DNA from: Thiotrichales bacterium
GTDB lineage: Bacteria > Pseudomonadota > Gammaproteobacteria > Francisellales > CACEW01
Length of the DNA: 50,439 nucleotides
NCBI GenBank assembly: GCA_947478175.1
Contig: CANJUQ010000013.1
Location: 1-50,439, forward strand
Direction of reading: 5' to 3'
This document shows, piece by piece, positions 8,900 to 18,076 of the stretch (position 1 is the first letter of the stretch; the number at the start of each line of letters is the position of its first letter). The position numbers were made by a program, and so were the translations under genes. Under the pieces are notes generated by a model that worked only from the letters and a program-made list of their open reading frames with translations, had not been told where the DNA came from and did no database searches.

Positions 8900-8900
8900 C

Positions 8901-8927
8901 TGTAGGGGCGCAATTTATTGCGCCCTC
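8901..8927. repeat. Short palindromic repeat, family A copy 2
   Basis: TGTAGGGGCG-CAATTTATTG-CGCCCTC with inner stem CAAT/ATTG. It lies between the nuclease gene and rarA; the longest rarA reading frame runs through it, which helps show that the real rarA start is downstream. Confidence 0.85.
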
Positions 8928-9000
8928 AACATTAACCCTTATTGCGCTCTTATCATTAACCCTCAGTGCATCCTTAATTATTAATTTTACGCAGGTCTGT

Positions 9001-10272
9001 ATGTCTGATTTTTTCAAAACAAAACCCATTCCACCGCTCGCTGAAGCCCTAAGACCTGAGCATCTTTCAGATGTCGTAGGACAAGAGCATTTATTAGGAC
9101 CTGACAAGCCATTAAGACTGGCCTTTGAAGCGCAGAAATTACATTCGATGATTTTGTGGGGGCCGCCTGGTGTAGGGAAAACAACGTTAGCTAGATTGAT
9201 GGCCAAAAGTTTTGATTGTGAGTTTATTGGCCTATCTGCTGTTTTCTCAGGTGTGAAAGAAATTCGTGGGGCAGTAGATCAAGCTGAGCTGTATTTATCT
9301 CAGGGTAAGAAAACAATTTTATTGATTGACGAAATTCATCGGTTTAATAAATCCCAACAAGATGGATTATTACCCTATGTCGAATCTGGATTGATAATTT
9401 TAATTGGTGCCACGACAGAGAATCCGTCTTTTGAAATTAATTCAGCTTTGTTATCTAGAACTCAGGTCTATGTCTTGAAATCTTTAAGCTCAGAAGAGCT
9501 CGGAAAATTATTTCTCAAAGCGCAACAAAAATTATTTTTTAAATGGGATTTAGAAAAATTAATTTTAAATTTTTTAATTAACCAAGCCGATGGCGATGCC
9601 CGAAAATTTTTAAATTTATTAGATGCCATTAAAACAGCCGCGGAAGCTAAAAATCTTGAAAAATTAGAGTTAGATTTTATTCAAAACTGTTTAGGTTCTC
9701 AGACCCGAAGATTTGATAAAAATGGCGATTATTTTTATGACCAAATCTCAGCACTGCATAAATCCGTCCGAGGGTCAGATCCTGATGCGGCGTTGTATTG
9801 GCTATGTCGCATGTTAGATGGCGGGGCAGATCCGAAATATCTATCTCGAAGAATTATTCGTATGGCCTGGGAAGATATTGGTTTGGCAGACCCTAAAGCG
9901 ATGCAAATAGTAAACGATGCCGCAAGTACTTATGAAAGATTAGGATCTCCAGAAGGTGAGTTGGCTTTGGCTCAAGCTGTCATTTATTTAGCGATTGCGG
10001 CTAAAAGTAATGCGGGTTATTTAGCTTATAAAGAAGCCAAAGAATTTGTGAAACAGGATCAATCTCGCGAAGTGCCTATTCATCTGAGAAATGCCCCGAG
10101 CCATGCATATCGCTATGCCCATGATGAACCCCATGGATATGCAGCAGGGGAAAATTATTTCCCAGAAGGGATGGATAAACCCCAGTGGTATCGGCCGGTG
10201 TTGAGAGGGTTAGAAATTAAGATTTCAGAGAAATTAGAATTTTTAAAAAACCTAGATAATAAAAAAATTTAA
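9001..10272 (+). CDS. rarA: Replication-associated recombination protein RarA (MgsA)
   Basis: A 423-residue AAA+ ATPase of the RarA/MgsA/WRNIP1 family, which acts at stalled replication forks and on single-stranded DNA gaps. The family N-terminus PLAEALRPEHLSDVVGQEHL is present (about 12-31), followed by Walker A GPPGVGKT (54-61), Walker B ILLIDEIHRF (about 107-116), sensor GATTENPSFEINSALLSR, and the RarA-specific segments DPDAALYWLCRMLDGGADP and RRIIRMAWEDIGLADP. The C-terminal NYFPEGM also fits. The open frame begins at 8839, but this would translate DnaA boxes and a palindromic repeat and would overlap the nuclease gene; ATG 9001 gives the normal family start and length. Confidence 0.95.
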   Translation: MSDFFKTKPIPPLAEALRPEHLSDVVGQEHLLGPDKPLRLAFEAQKLHSMILWGPPGVGKTTLARLMAKSFDCEFIGLSAVFSGVKEIRGAVDQAELYLSQGKKTILLIDEIHRFNKSQQDGLLPYVESGLIILIGATTENPSFEINSALLSRTQVYVLKSLSSEELGKLFLKAQQKLFFKWDLEKLILNFLINQADGDARKFLNLLDAIKTAAEAKNLEKLELDFIQNCLGSQTRRFDKNGDYFYDQISALHKSVRGSDPDAALYWLCRMLDGGADPKYLSRRIIRMAWEDIGLADPKAMQIVNDAASTYERLGSPEGELALAQAVIYLAIAAKSNAGYLAYKEAKEFVKQDQSREVPIHLRNAPSHAYRYAHDEPHGYAAGENYFPEGMDKPQWYRPVLRGLEIKISEKLEFLKNLDNKKI

Positions 10273-10276
10273 AAGT

Positions 10277-10714
10277 TTAAAAATTTAAAATATTTAAAGC
10301 TTTTTGATATTCCTGATCTCCAAAAAGTTGTTTGCAATAGACAAAATTTTGAGGATATTTTTTTGAGAAAATTTCATAAAAAGAATCATCCAAAATCACA
10401 AAAATATGGGGCTGATGATTTTCTGGCCAGGTGTTTAAATAAGCCTGAATTTCTTGATCACGGCGATATAAATTTATTTCGGGTGTTCTATCCAAAATAA
10501 AATTGTCTAGTCCTTGTCCATGGGTTTTAAAAATAGTTTTTAATTGATCCAGGGTTTTATCTAATCGCAAACTCGAAGAAACAATGATCTTGGCACCCGT
10601 GACTTCACAGAGGTTTTTTAAATTTTGAATCGCTGGGTTATTCCAAGAAAAATCCCCAGGGGATTTCATGACGCCTTCGATGTCTAAAAAAATAAGTTTG
10701 AGAAAATTTTGCAT
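10277..10714 (-). CDS. Small HAD-like domain protein (HAD_SAK type)
   Basis: This 145-residue protein resembles the small HAD domains found in or beside RNA-repair proteins (HAD_SAK family, PF18143 type). Visible motifs are FLDIEGVM (motif I, D11), IIVSSSLR (motif II, about 46-53) and VILDDSFYEIF (motif IV, about 105-115). In most HAD phosphatases motif I is DxD; here the second acid is Glu13. A phosphatase-like activity is possible but the substrate is unknown. It faces rarA tail to tail with only four bases between the stops, so the two transcripts must overlap. Its start is at 10714. Confidence 0.65.
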   Translation of the reverse strand: MQNFLKLIFLDIEGVMKSPGDFSWNNPAIQNLKNLCEVTGAKIIVSSSLRLDKTLDQLKTIFKTHGQGLDNFILDRTPEINLYRRDQEIQAYLNTWPENHQPHIFVILDDSFYEIFSKKYPQNFVYCKQLFGDQEYQKALNILNF

Positions 10715-10973
10715 AGATTAAGATGGGATTAAGTTAAAAAAGTTGGCAGAGGCTATCAGAATTTGAGAGGGAATCTATTGAAAGAAAAAATAAAAAGGGA
10801 TGCCATCTTGTCTTTTAAGCCCGGTGATCTCAGTCAATTTTTTAGTTTATTAAAATGCGCTAATCTTCAGAAAATATTTAATCTATTTAATCCCATGGCC
10901 ATCAAGCGGTGAGTTCTATAAGATCGCGCCTCTTTATTTTTTGTTAAAAATTAAAAAAGCTGAATTAAAAACC

Positions 10974-11831
10974 ATGAATTACCAACACAGTTATCACGCA
11001 GGGAATTTCGCCGATGTGATCAAACATGCCGTCCTAAGTTTAATTTTGGATGCGTTTCATCAGAAAGAATCCCCGTTTTGTTTTATAGACACGCATGCTG
11101 GAGCAGGCTGTTATGACATCACGTCAGAGCATGCGCAAAAAACCCAAGAAGCCGAAGAAGGGATTTTAAAATTATTACAAGATCCCAAGCCGCCAGAATT
11201 ATTAAGTTCTTATCTGAAAGTCGTGCGGGCTGCGCAATTAAATCCTCATAATCCCACTATTACCCAATATCCTGGTTCTCCTTGGGTTGCAGACCAATGG
11301 TGTCGTCGTGAAGATGTCATGGTTTTGAACGAACTTCATCCAGAGTCTTGCAGGCTTTTAAAAAGACAATTTAATGCGCGTTCCAATGTTTATATTCACC
11401 AAAGAGAAGCCTATGAATTTTTGCCAGGAGTGTTGCCTCCTAAGCAAAAAAGAGGCTTGATTTTGATTGATCCACCGTTTGAAAAACCGGACGAAGAGCA
11501 TCTGTTAACTCAAGGGTTAGAACGAGCCTTAGAAAAATTTCCTCAAGGGGTTTATCTACTTTGGTTTCCATTAACGAGCCGAAATCCCATTTGGAAACCT
11601 GTTCCCAAGCTTTATGGGATTTTAAAATCTCATAAAACATTGACAGTCACTTTGAGATTCACGTCGCTGAGATCTGAAGAAATAGGATTAATTGGTACAA
11701 GTTTGGTTTTAATTAATCCGCCTTATTTATTAGAAGAAAAATTAAAAGTTTTATTGCCCTATTTTTTAAAAATCTGGGGCGAGACGCCGTCAGCGGGGAG
11801 TTTTCAGTTAGTCAAATCAGGGGAAAATTAA
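10974..11831 (+). CDS. rlmJ: 23S rRNA (adenine-2030-N6)-methyltransferase RlmJ
   Basis: A 285-residue protein matching RlmJ, which makes m6A2030 in 23S rRNA. The typical N-terminus NYQHSYHAGNFADVIKH is present, followed by FIDTHAGAGCYD (SAM-binding) and the catalytic IDPPFE (about residue 165), the DPPY/F-type motif of N6-adenine methyltransferases. ATG 10974 is chosen over the longer frame at 10941 because it gives the family N-terminus and a length close to E. coli RlmJ (280). A -10-like TATAAG at 10917-10922 is followed by ATCGCGCC. It stands alone between the HAD gene and the RND pump. Confidence 0.95.
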   Translation: MNYQHSYHAGNFADVIKHAVLSLILDAFHQKESPFCFIDTHAGAGCYDITSEHAQKTQEAEEGILKLLQDPKPPELLSSYLKVVRAAQLNPHNPTITQYPGSPWVADQWCRREDVMVLNELHPESCRLLKRQFNARSNVYIHQREAYEFLPGVLPPKQKRGLILIDPPFEKPDEEHLLTQGLERALEKFPQGVYLLWFPLTSRNPIWKPVPKLYGILKSHKTLTVTLRFTSLRSEEIGLIGTSLVLINPPYLLEEKLKVLLPYFLKIWGETPSAGSFQLVKSGEN

Positions 11832-11865
11832 AACCCTGAGATTGATATATTGAATGTCTTTAATT

Positions 11866-11891
11866 TGTAGGGGCGAATCTTGTATTCGCCC
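11866..11891. repeat. Short palindromic repeat, family A copy 3
   Basis: TGTAGGGGCG-AATCTTGTATT-CGCCC: the outer TGTAGGGGCG/CGCCC matches other copies, while the inner stem is GAAT/ATTC rather than CAAT/ATTG. It lies between the convergent rlmJ and RND permease genes. Confidence 0.8.
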
Positions 11892-11906
11892 ACATGAGGA
11901 GAGCCT

Positions 11907-14900
11907 CTACAAAAGATCATGCGTATGGTTTCTTCCCAAAAAGGTATACATCGTCGGGACGACAAATAGCGTGAAAAAAGTCCCGATGAGTAATCCAGAA
12001 AAAATAACTAAACCGACATCATAACGGCTGACAGCGCCGGCTCCCGTTGCAATTAATAATGGCACTACGGCGAAGATCATTGCGAGGGCGGTCATTAAGA
12101 TAGGCCTGAGTCTTATACCGGCTGATTTCTTGATGGCTTCAAAGCGAGAAAGGTTTTCATGCTCTTGAAGCTTATTAGCAAATTCGACCATTAAGATTCC
12201 ATGTTTAGAAATCAAGCCAATCAAAGTAATCAAGCCAATTTGAGTATAAATATTCATACTGGCAGCGCCAAAATAGAGTGGCAGTAAGGCCCCAAAAGTC
12301 GCCATAGGAACAGAGACTAAAATCACTAAAGGATCTGTAAAACTTTCAAATTGCATAGCCAGTACTAAGAAAATAACAACAATGGCTAAGAAGAATGCCC
12401 AGACGAGGGTATTCCCAGTCTGCATGTATTGGCGAGACTCTTGGGCATAATCTAAAGACGCACCCCGAGGGAGCAATGGCGTGGCGACCGATTTTAAATA
12501 ATTTAAACACGTTCCAATGGTCACGTCAGGTTTAGGGGCAGCGACAATGGTGACTGAATTTAATTGATCAAAATGGTTGAGGGCCATCGGTTGATTTTGA
12601 GTGCTAAAAGTAATCAAAGTTGATAATGGAATCAGTTTACCAGCAGCGGTTCTAACATGGATTTGTTCGAGTGCTGAAGTATCTCGGCGAAGATCATCGG
12701 GCACTTGGGGAATGACTTTAAAGCTATAGCCTTGCATGCTGAAAAAATTCACATAATTTCCGCCCGTCATAGTCGCCAAAGCATCAGAAATTTGAGACAT
12801 GGAAATTCCCAAATTGGCCGCTTTTTCTCGGTCAATATTCATCGTGATATTGGGCATATCAAACTGCAGATCAGAATCGGCAATTAAAAATAAACCGCTT
12901 TGATTAGCTTGTTGGACGACCTTCTGAGCCACGGAGTAGAGCGTTGTGTAATCACCGGTCGATTTAATAATAAATTGAATAGGAGGTGGAGTATTTCCAG
13001 GCAAAGAGGGTAGTTCACTGGCAATTAAAACTAAGCCTGGAATGTTATTCAGTGCTTTTTGGACAATGGGGACCAGGCTCATTTCAGTCGCTTTTCGTTG
13101 ATCCCAGGGTTTTAAAATATAACCCGCTGTCAGCTGGTCAGGCTGAATGCCGGATAAGCCAAGGCCCAAAAGTTCAAAATAATTCAAAGTATTTTGAGGC
13201 AAACTTGCCAGGGTTTTGTCTAACTGAGGTTCAAACTGATTGAGATAACCTAGGTTAGCCCAGCTGGGCGCTTTGCCTGCAACAATGATAATTCCCTGGT
13301 CTTCTTGAGGGGCAAGTTCTTGCGGAATCTGGGTATAGAAAACACCGCAGAGAATTAAAATAACCAGGCCAAAGCTCAAAACAGAAAATCGATTAGCCAG
13401 GATAAAACTTAAACAGCGGAGGTAGCCCTGTCTGATCTTTTCGAAAATAGAGTCAATTTTTTTAGCCATGGGTTTTTGCAAAGTTTTGGCACTAATTAAT
13501 TTCGAACACAGCATGGGTGAAAGCGTTAAAGCGACAACGGCAGAAATCAGAACACAAGAGGCTAGCGTGAAAGCAAATTGTTTAAATAACCCGCCTGTGA
13601 TGCCTCCCATAAAACCAATCGGTGCGAAGACGGCAATCAATGTCGTCGCCATGACCAAAATCGGTGAGGCGACTTCACGCGCGCCTTTGATGGCAGCCTC
13701 AACGGGATTTTCACCGTGTTCTAAATGCCGATGAATATTTTCTAAGACGACAATTGCGTCATCGACGACTAGGCCGATCGCTAAGACCATGGCTAAGAGG
13801 GTCAATAAATTAATTGTGAATCCCATCGCTGACATGAGTAAACAGACGCCGACTAAAGAAAGAGGAATAGAAACAATCGGAATCAAGACAGCTCTGAGAG
13901 AGCCTAAAAATAAGAAAATCACGATGACAACAATCGCGACGGCTTCAAAAATAGTCATGATGACGTCATGAATACTGCTGTTGATATAGTCCGTGACGTT
14001 ATAAACAACAGAGTAATTTAATCCAGGTGGAAAGCCTGCTTGAAGGCCAGAGAGAAGTTTTGTGACTTTGGCGATTGTGACCAAGGCATTGGCGTTGGGA
14101 GATAACTGGACGTTGACAAAGACAGAGCTTACACCGCCGTATTTGACTTCTGTGTTGTAATCTTCGCTGCCAAGTTCAGCATGCCCAATATCTTTGATTC
14201 GAACTAAACGGTCGCCTTCTTGTTTGATAATTAAATTATTGAATTGATCCACGGAATGAAGATCAGTCGAGGCGCTCAGATTAATATATTTTTGATTCGC
14301 TTTGAGCTGACCCGGTGCAGCTTGCATGCTGTTATTAGCTAATGCTTGCTGAACTTCACTGGGGGTGACATCTAACAAAGCCATTTTTTGAGTATTGAGC
14401 CAGATGCGCATGGCATATCTTTTTTCACCTGCGACTAAAATATTAGAAATGCCGCCAGCCGTAAAAATAGTCGGTTCAACCACGGTGCCGACATAAGACG
14501 ATATTTGTTCGCGTGAGAGTGTTTTACTGTTATAGGAAACAATCAAAGACGGAAAAGTTTCTCCCGTTTCTTTGACGATGATCGGGGATTCGGCTTCTTT
14601 AGGCAGTTGATTTAACACGGCGTTGACTTTACCCGTCACTTCAGTGAGCGCGGCATCTGGGTCATCATTCAGGACAATATAAGCACTGATAGAACTACTG
14701 CCCATTTGACTGGTCGAAGTTAAGTAATCAATGCCTTCGGCTGATGCGATAGATTTTTCGAGGGGAAGAGAAATAAAACCTTGAACGACACTCGGGCTGG
14801 CACCCGGATAATTGGTCGTGACAGTAATAATAGTGTTAACCATTTTGGGATATTCACTGACTTCGAGAGACATGAGTGAGGCAAACCCCAAAATAAAAAT

Positions 14901-14960
14901 CAAAATATTGATAGCTGCGGCTAGAACAGGTCGTTTAATAAAAATATCAGTGAAAGCCAT
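11907..14960 (-). CDS. RND multidrug efflux permease (AcrB/MexB-type, inner membrane)
   Basis: A 1017-residue HAE1-type RND permease, the proton-driven inner membrane part of a tripartite efflux pump. The N-terminus MAFTDIFIKRPVLA leads into TM1. The motif GLVVDDAIVVLENIHRHLEHG carries the paired TM4 acids (D400, D401 with this start), and LIGLISKHGILMVEFANKL carries the TM10 Lys. Twelve hydrophobic segments and two large periplasmic domains are evident, with the usual length. The frame extends to a GTG at 15005, but that lies in a palindromic repeat; ATG 14960 has GGAG with 8-base spacing and gives the family N-terminus. The adaptor gene is upstream with 161 bases of repeat DNA between. No TolC-like gene is nearby. 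Substrate range is not predictable. Confidence 0.93.
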   Translation of the reverse strand: MAFTDIFIKRPVLAAAINILIFILGFASLMSLEVSEYPKMVNTIITVTTNYPGASPSVVQGFISLPLEKSIASAEGIDYLTSTSQMGSSSISAYIVLNDDPDAALTEVTGKVNAVLNQLPKEAESPIIVKETGETFPSLIVSYNSKTLSREQISSYVGTVVEPTIFTAGGISNILVAGEKRYAMRIWLNTQKMALLDVTPSEVQQALANNSMQAAPGQLKANQKYINLSASTDLHSVDQFNNLIIKQEGDRLVRIKDIGHAELGSEDYNTEVKYGGVSSVFVNVQLSPNANALVTIAKVTKLLSGLQAGFPPGLNYSVVYNVTDYINSSIHDVIMTIFEAVAIVVIVIFLFLGSLRAVLIPIVSIPLSLVGVCLLMSAMGFTINLLTLLAMVLAIGLVVDDAIVVLENIHRHLEHGENPVEAAIKGAREVASPILVMATTLIAVFAPIGFMGGITGGLFKQFAFTLASCVLISAVVALTLSPMLCSKLISAKTLQKPMAKKIDSIFEKIRQGYLRCLSFILANRFSVLSFGLVILILCGVFYTQIPQELAPQEDQGIIIVAGKAPSWANLGYLNQFEPQLDKTLASLPQNTLNYFELLGLGLSGIQPDQLTAGYILKPWDQRKATEMSLVPIVQKALNNIPGLVLIASELPSLPGNTPPPIQFIIKSTGDYTTLYSVAQKVVQQANQSGLFLIADSDLQFDMPNITMNIDREKAANLGISMSQISDALATMTGGNYVNFFSMQGYSFKVIPQVPDDLRRDTSALEQIHVRTAAGKLIPLSTLITFSTQNQPMALNHFDQLNSVTIVAAPKPDVTIGTCLNYLKSVATPLLPRGASLDYAQESRQYMQTGNTLVWAFFLAIVVIFLVLAMQFESFTDPLVILVSVPMATFGALLPLYFGAASMNIYTQIGLITLIGLISKHGILMVEFANKLQEHENLSRFEAIKKSAGIRLRPILMTALAMIFAVVPLLIATGAGAVSRYDVGLVIFSGLLIGTFFTLFVVPTMYTFLGRNHTHDLL

Positions 14961-15002
14961 GTGTAGACTCCATTTTATTGGATTTTGTGGGGTACTGTTT
15001 TT

Positions 15003-15103
15003 CACCTCTCCCCTTGCGGGAGAGGTCGAACGGTGAAACCGTGAGGGAGAGGGGTGATTTCCAAAATGCCCCCTCTCTGTCCCTCAAGGGGAGAGACGAA
15101 ATC
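15003..15103. repeat. Two palindromic repeats (family B) inside the RND operon
   Basis: The first unit (15003-15056) has arms CCTCTCCCC..GGGAGAGG and an inner CGGTGAAACCG hairpin. The second (about 15069-15099) is, on the minus strand, TCGTCTCTCCCC directly joined to TTGAGGGACAGAGAGGGGG, i.e. both ends of the copy at 50294-50356 with its middle deleted. They fill the gap between the adaptor stop and the permease start. Confidence 0.85.
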
Positions 15104-15121
15104 AGTTCTTCTAGAATAATT

Positions 15122-16222
15122 TTAATCATTCTGATTATTCTGACCATTTGAATTATCTATCCGCACGGCAGCGCCATTTTGAAGATTAAACTGCGGGAAG
15201 TTAACAATCTGAATATTCGCTTTTAGACCGGACAGAATTTGGGTCTGGCCATTTCGGGTATCCCCCAAAGTAAGATTGACTTCATGTAGGGCATAAGCGT
15301 TTTTATTTTGAATTATTTCGTAAGCAAAGCTGCCATAGATCTGGTTAACAAGCGCTGTTTCAGGAATAGTCACGACGGAATTTTGAGTGGCCAAAATAGT
15401 GGTGACCATGACAAAAGCCCCTGGGAGTAACAGATGGGCTGTATCCGTATTTTGAATAAGCGCTTCGGCTTCTAAGCTTTTACTGGTGCTATCAATTTTG
15501 GAATGAAGCGCTGAGACCGTTCCTTTAAAGATCTGTTTGGGATAAGCAGCCGTAGTGAGATCAACTTCTAAACCGGGTTTGATATTAGGAATTTGTTTAT
15601 CAGGAACAGGGTAATTAACACGGATAGGGTTAATGCTTTGAATATCGACGACCGTGGACCCAATCGGTAAATATTGCCCGAGACTGAGCGTATTTAGCCC
15701 TAATGTCCCATCAAGAGGCGCGCGTATTTCTGTATAAGCCAATTCAGCTTGTGCTTGTTTTAAAGTGGCTTGACTGGCTTTAAGGGCCTCTATGGCAGAA
15801 TCCAAAGTTGATTGAGTGGTGGCTTGAGTTTTGATTAAGGCTTCTTGTCTTTTTTCTTGAATCATCGCAAGTCTGACTTCTGTCGTTGCTTTCGCTATTT
15901 GAGCCTGGATGGGGTCACTATCTAATTTAATTAATAGATCGCCTTGTTTGACTAGCTGTCCAGATTTGAAATCAATTTCAATGATTCGTCCGGCGGCTTG
16001 AGTTTGAATGGCCGTGCCTTGAATGGCTGAGAGGGTTCCTACGCTTATAAAATTAGGATGCCAATTTTGAGATTGGCTCATCACGGTATTGACCATCGGA
16101 GGCGGTAAAGTGAGCTTGGCTTGCTGAGCTTGTTGATAAGAGTTTTGAAAATGTTTAGCCGTTGAAATCACGCCGACTAAAACCAATAAACCGGCACCTG
16201 TCCATAAGACTTTTTTGATCAT
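15122..16222 (-). CDS. RND efflux periplasmic adaptor (HlyD/AcrA family)
   Basis: A 366-residue membrane fusion protein linking the RND permease to an outer membrane channel. Residues 5-23 (VLWTGAGLLVLVGVIS) form an N-terminal membrane anchor. A split lipoyl domain is seen as AGRIIEIDFKSGQLVKQGDLLIKLD (about 78-102, in two parts) and AELAYTEIRAPLDGTLG (about 160-176), with the alpha-helical hairpin between, then a beta-barrel and membrane-proximal domain. No lipobox Cys is present, so it is anchored by the TM segment. A minus-strand -10-like TATTCT (16262-16257) with CCGCCCTC directly after it probably starts the operon with the permease. The tail is Asn/Gln-rich. Confidence 0.92.
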   Translation of the reverse strand: MIKKVLWTGAGLLVLVGVISTAKHFQNSYQQAQQAKLTLPPPMVNTVMSQSQNWHPNFISVGTLSAIQGTAIQTQAAGRIIEIDFKSGQLVKQGDLLIKLDSDPIQAQIAKATTEVRLAMIQEKRQEALIKTQATTQSTLDSAIEALKASQATLKQAQAELAYTEIRAPLDGTLGLNTLSLGQYLPIGSTVVDIQSINPIRVNYPVPDKQIPNIKPGLEVDLTTAAYPKQIFKGTVSALHSKIDSTSKSLEAEALIQNTDTAHLLLPGAFVMVTTILATQNSVVTIPETALVNQIYGSFAYEIIQNKNAYALHEVNLTLGDTRNGQTQILSGLKANIQIVNFPQFNLQNGAAVRIDNSNGQNNQND

Positions 16223-16351
16223 GAGAAAAAACCAGAGGTATAAAAAATGAGGGCGGAGAATAGATCAGGATTTTTGGGATTGCACGAGGAGATAGGTCGT
16301 GGTCTACTGCCGAGTTTTTTGTATTCACGGACGAATCGGAGAAATTAAATC

Positions 16352-17752
16352 ATGCCTCGAGCTCTTGTTTCTGAGACTATTTCTATCGGCCAATGGAAAG
16401 ACATTGCCGATGATCTTTATTTAAAAAACCCCTTGTTAGTTGAGACATTGGATCAACTCTCAGGCGTCAGGCATTTTTCTTGCGTTCTAGCCTCGTACCC
16501 GTTTGGAGCTAAAGTGACAGATAAGGGTCAGTTTCATCTGTATCAATCCGGTCATGAGCAGGCGTTCGAATCTAAAAATATATCTCCTGACGTCAAAAAA
16601 TTATTAGATTATGACTGGCAGAGCATGCCGTTTGGAGTCGTTCTTGAAGGTTCTTTTGAATCTCACAGCCAATATGGCAATACCGTCGCTCCCTATCGAC
16701 TGAAAAATCCGGGTAAAACTTTTTCTTTATTAACCGTTTTTGATAACCCCCATTTGATTGCCAATCTTTGGACCGAAGTCGCGGGCTGTCGATCCATGTT
16801 AATGCTTCCCAAGATTACACAGCAGTCTTCTTTAGACGCTCTGGAAAATAGTTATGGCGTAAAAATTAGTAGTGAAGACAGCAAGGAGTTTTCTAAGCAA
16901 TGGGAAATTTTTAGATCTCTTTCGCAATCTAAAAATTTTGAATCTCCCTGGATGGCTCAGACTTTATTTTTTTCGAAAGAATTTTTATTAGAACTTAAAA
17001 AAAATACGACGGTGCGGGAATATCTTTTGCATCAGCTATGGCGCGAAAGTTCATTTCCATTAAATTTAAGAAGTCATGAATTTCTCTGGTCCATGTATCT
17101 AACTCAACTCCATGAAACCAGCGCTTTGGCGCCGAGTATTTTACAGAACCCTTTAATTATTGAGACCGCTAAACATCTGATCAAAATTGCTTTAAAAGCC
17201 ATGCCAGGGTACGTCCCTGCCGTGAATAATATTTCAGGGCCTATTGGTCAGCTCATGAAAATTTTTATTCAGGATTACAAGATTAGATTCAGATTGCCCA
17301 CTCTCATGATCATTGATCACTATGACGGGATTTCGCCGATTTATTACACCCTGGCGCATCATATTTTTGTTCATGCGCATCCTTCGCCCAAAAATTATAA
17401 CCGTGAGACAGTGACTGACCTGATGTGTATCCGTGAGGTCTTGTTAGGCTTTATTGATTTTGTGGCTCAAAACGGCAGTGGGCATGATCTTTCTAATACT
17501 TTGTTAGCCGAGTCTTTAAAACAAGTAGAGTTTGATTTCTATCATCCTAAGGGCAAGCAAGGAATTGAAAGTAATATTGAGCAGCTCTGTCAGGAAGATC
17601 CAAGATTTCAGTGGGTGCCAGAAGATTTAATTTTATCTAAAACAGAGCGGTTATTAGAAAGTGCATCCGGATCAAATTTTTTTAATGGTTGTATTCGAAT
17701 CAGACCTAAAAATTTATCCAAAAATTTATCCAAAAAAATAATTAAAATTTGA
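16352..17752 (+). CDS. Protein of unknown function, 466 residues
   Basis: I do not recognise this protein. No signal peptide, membrane segment or nucleotide-binding motif is evident; it looks like a soluble, mixed alpha/beta protein with several conserved-looking aromatic stretches (LWRESSFPLNL, HEFLWSMYLTQLHE, YYTLAHHIFVHAHPSP, IREVLLGFIDFV). The last residues are a duplicated KNLSKNLSKK. Base composition is like its neighbours. It stands alone, 129 bases after the divergent RND adaptor gene, and is followed by a small-ORF/RNA region. A weak GGAG lies about 13 bases upstream of the ATG. Confidence 0.6.
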   Translation: MPRALVSETISIGQWKDIADDLYLKNPLLVETLDQLSGVRHFSCVLASYPFGAKVTDKGQFHLYQSGHEQAFESKNISPDVKKLLDYDWQSMPFGVVLEGSFESHSQYGNTVAPYRLKNPGKTFSLLTVFDNPHLIANLWTEVAGCRSMLMLPKITQQSSLDALENSYGVKISSEDSKEFSKQWEIFRSLSQSKNFESPWMAQTLFFSKEFLLELKKNTTVREYLLHQLWRESSFPLNLRSHEFLWSMYLTQLHETSALAPSILQNPLIIETAKHLIKIALKAMPGYVPAVNNISGPIGQLMKIFIQDYKIRFRLPTLMIIDHYDGISPIYYTLAHHIFVHAHPSPKNYNRETVTDLMCIREVLLGFIDFVAQNGSGHDLSNTLLAESLKQVEFDFYHPKGKQGIESNIEQLCQEDPRFQWVPEDLILSKTERLLESASGSNFFNGCIRIRPKNLSKNLSKKIIKI

Positions 17753-17856
17753 TCTTAAAAAGCTGTGCACTGCCTTGTGGAAAAGCTGTTTGTCTTCTTA
17801 TCTCTACGCAGGCTTTTATCACAAGAGCCTGACCCCACTAAAAACATTGGTACGAC

Positions 17857-17885
17857 TTGAATGCCGAGGGGTGTTAAAATATAGA
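17857..17885 (+). promoter_or_regulatory. Sigma-70 promoter ahead of a 23-codon ORF
   Basis: TTGAAT (17857-17862), 17-base spacer, TATAGA (17880-17885). The predicted transcript starts near 17892, about nine bases before the small ORF, and would end at the terminator at 18077-18125, giving roughly 230 nt. Confidence 0.55.
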
Positions 17886-17900
17886 CCATGGAGCAGAAAC

Positions 17901-17972
17901 ATGAATTTGATGATCGATTTACCTTTTATGCCAATTGACGACCCATTAGAAGCGGAGAGCATTGCCGTATAA
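17901..17972 (+). CDS. Possible 23-residue peptide
   Basis: A short ORF encoding MNLMIDLPFMPIDDPLEAES-IAV, acidic and hydrophobic. GGAG (17890-17893) precedes the ATG by seven bases, and a promoter ends 15 bases upstream. It is not similar to any leader peptide I know: there is no run of a single amino acid and no tryptophan or histidine. The same frame is open back to 17775, but the extension would start before the promoter and lacks a start signal. It may be a real small protein or just the 5' part of a non-coding RNA. Confidence 0.35.
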   Translation: MNLMIDLPFMPIDDPLEAESIAV

Positions 17973-17998
17973 AAGTCCTGAGTAAAAAAAAATTTTGC

Positions 17999-18064
17999 AA
18001 TCGATGAATTTCCATTGCAATGCAATAGATGGATCTCTACTATGGCGTCCGTTCCATAGTCTAA
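17999..18064 (+). ncRNA. Hairpin-rich region between the small ORF and terminator
   Basis: The stretch contains CCAT-TGCAATGCAATAG-ATGG (18012-18032 region) and a perfect 7-bp hairpin ACTATGG-CGTCCGTT-CCATAGT just upstream of the terminator at 18077. No known RNA family (6S, tmRNA, 4.5S, RNase P) is recognised. It could be a small RNA or the 3' part of the small-ORF mRNA. Confidence 0.35.
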
Positions 18065-18076
18065 GTTCATATTGTA

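Noticed and set aside
8854..8930. Chromosomal replication origin
   Set aside because: Only two DnaA boxes, no AT-rich unwinding repeats and no dnaA, dnaN or gidA nearby.
8839..9000. N-terminal extension of RarA
   Set aside because: It would translate the DnaA boxes and a palindromic repeat, overlap the nuclease gene, and is absent from the family.
15003..15147. Short frames over the RND intergenic region
   Set aside because: They are translations of palindromic repeats with no family resemblance or start signals.
17775..17972. 65-codon reading frame as a longer version of the small ORF
   Set aside because: It would begin upstream of the promoter at 17857, lacks a ribosome binding site, and runs through a small hairpin; only the last 23 codons have start signals.
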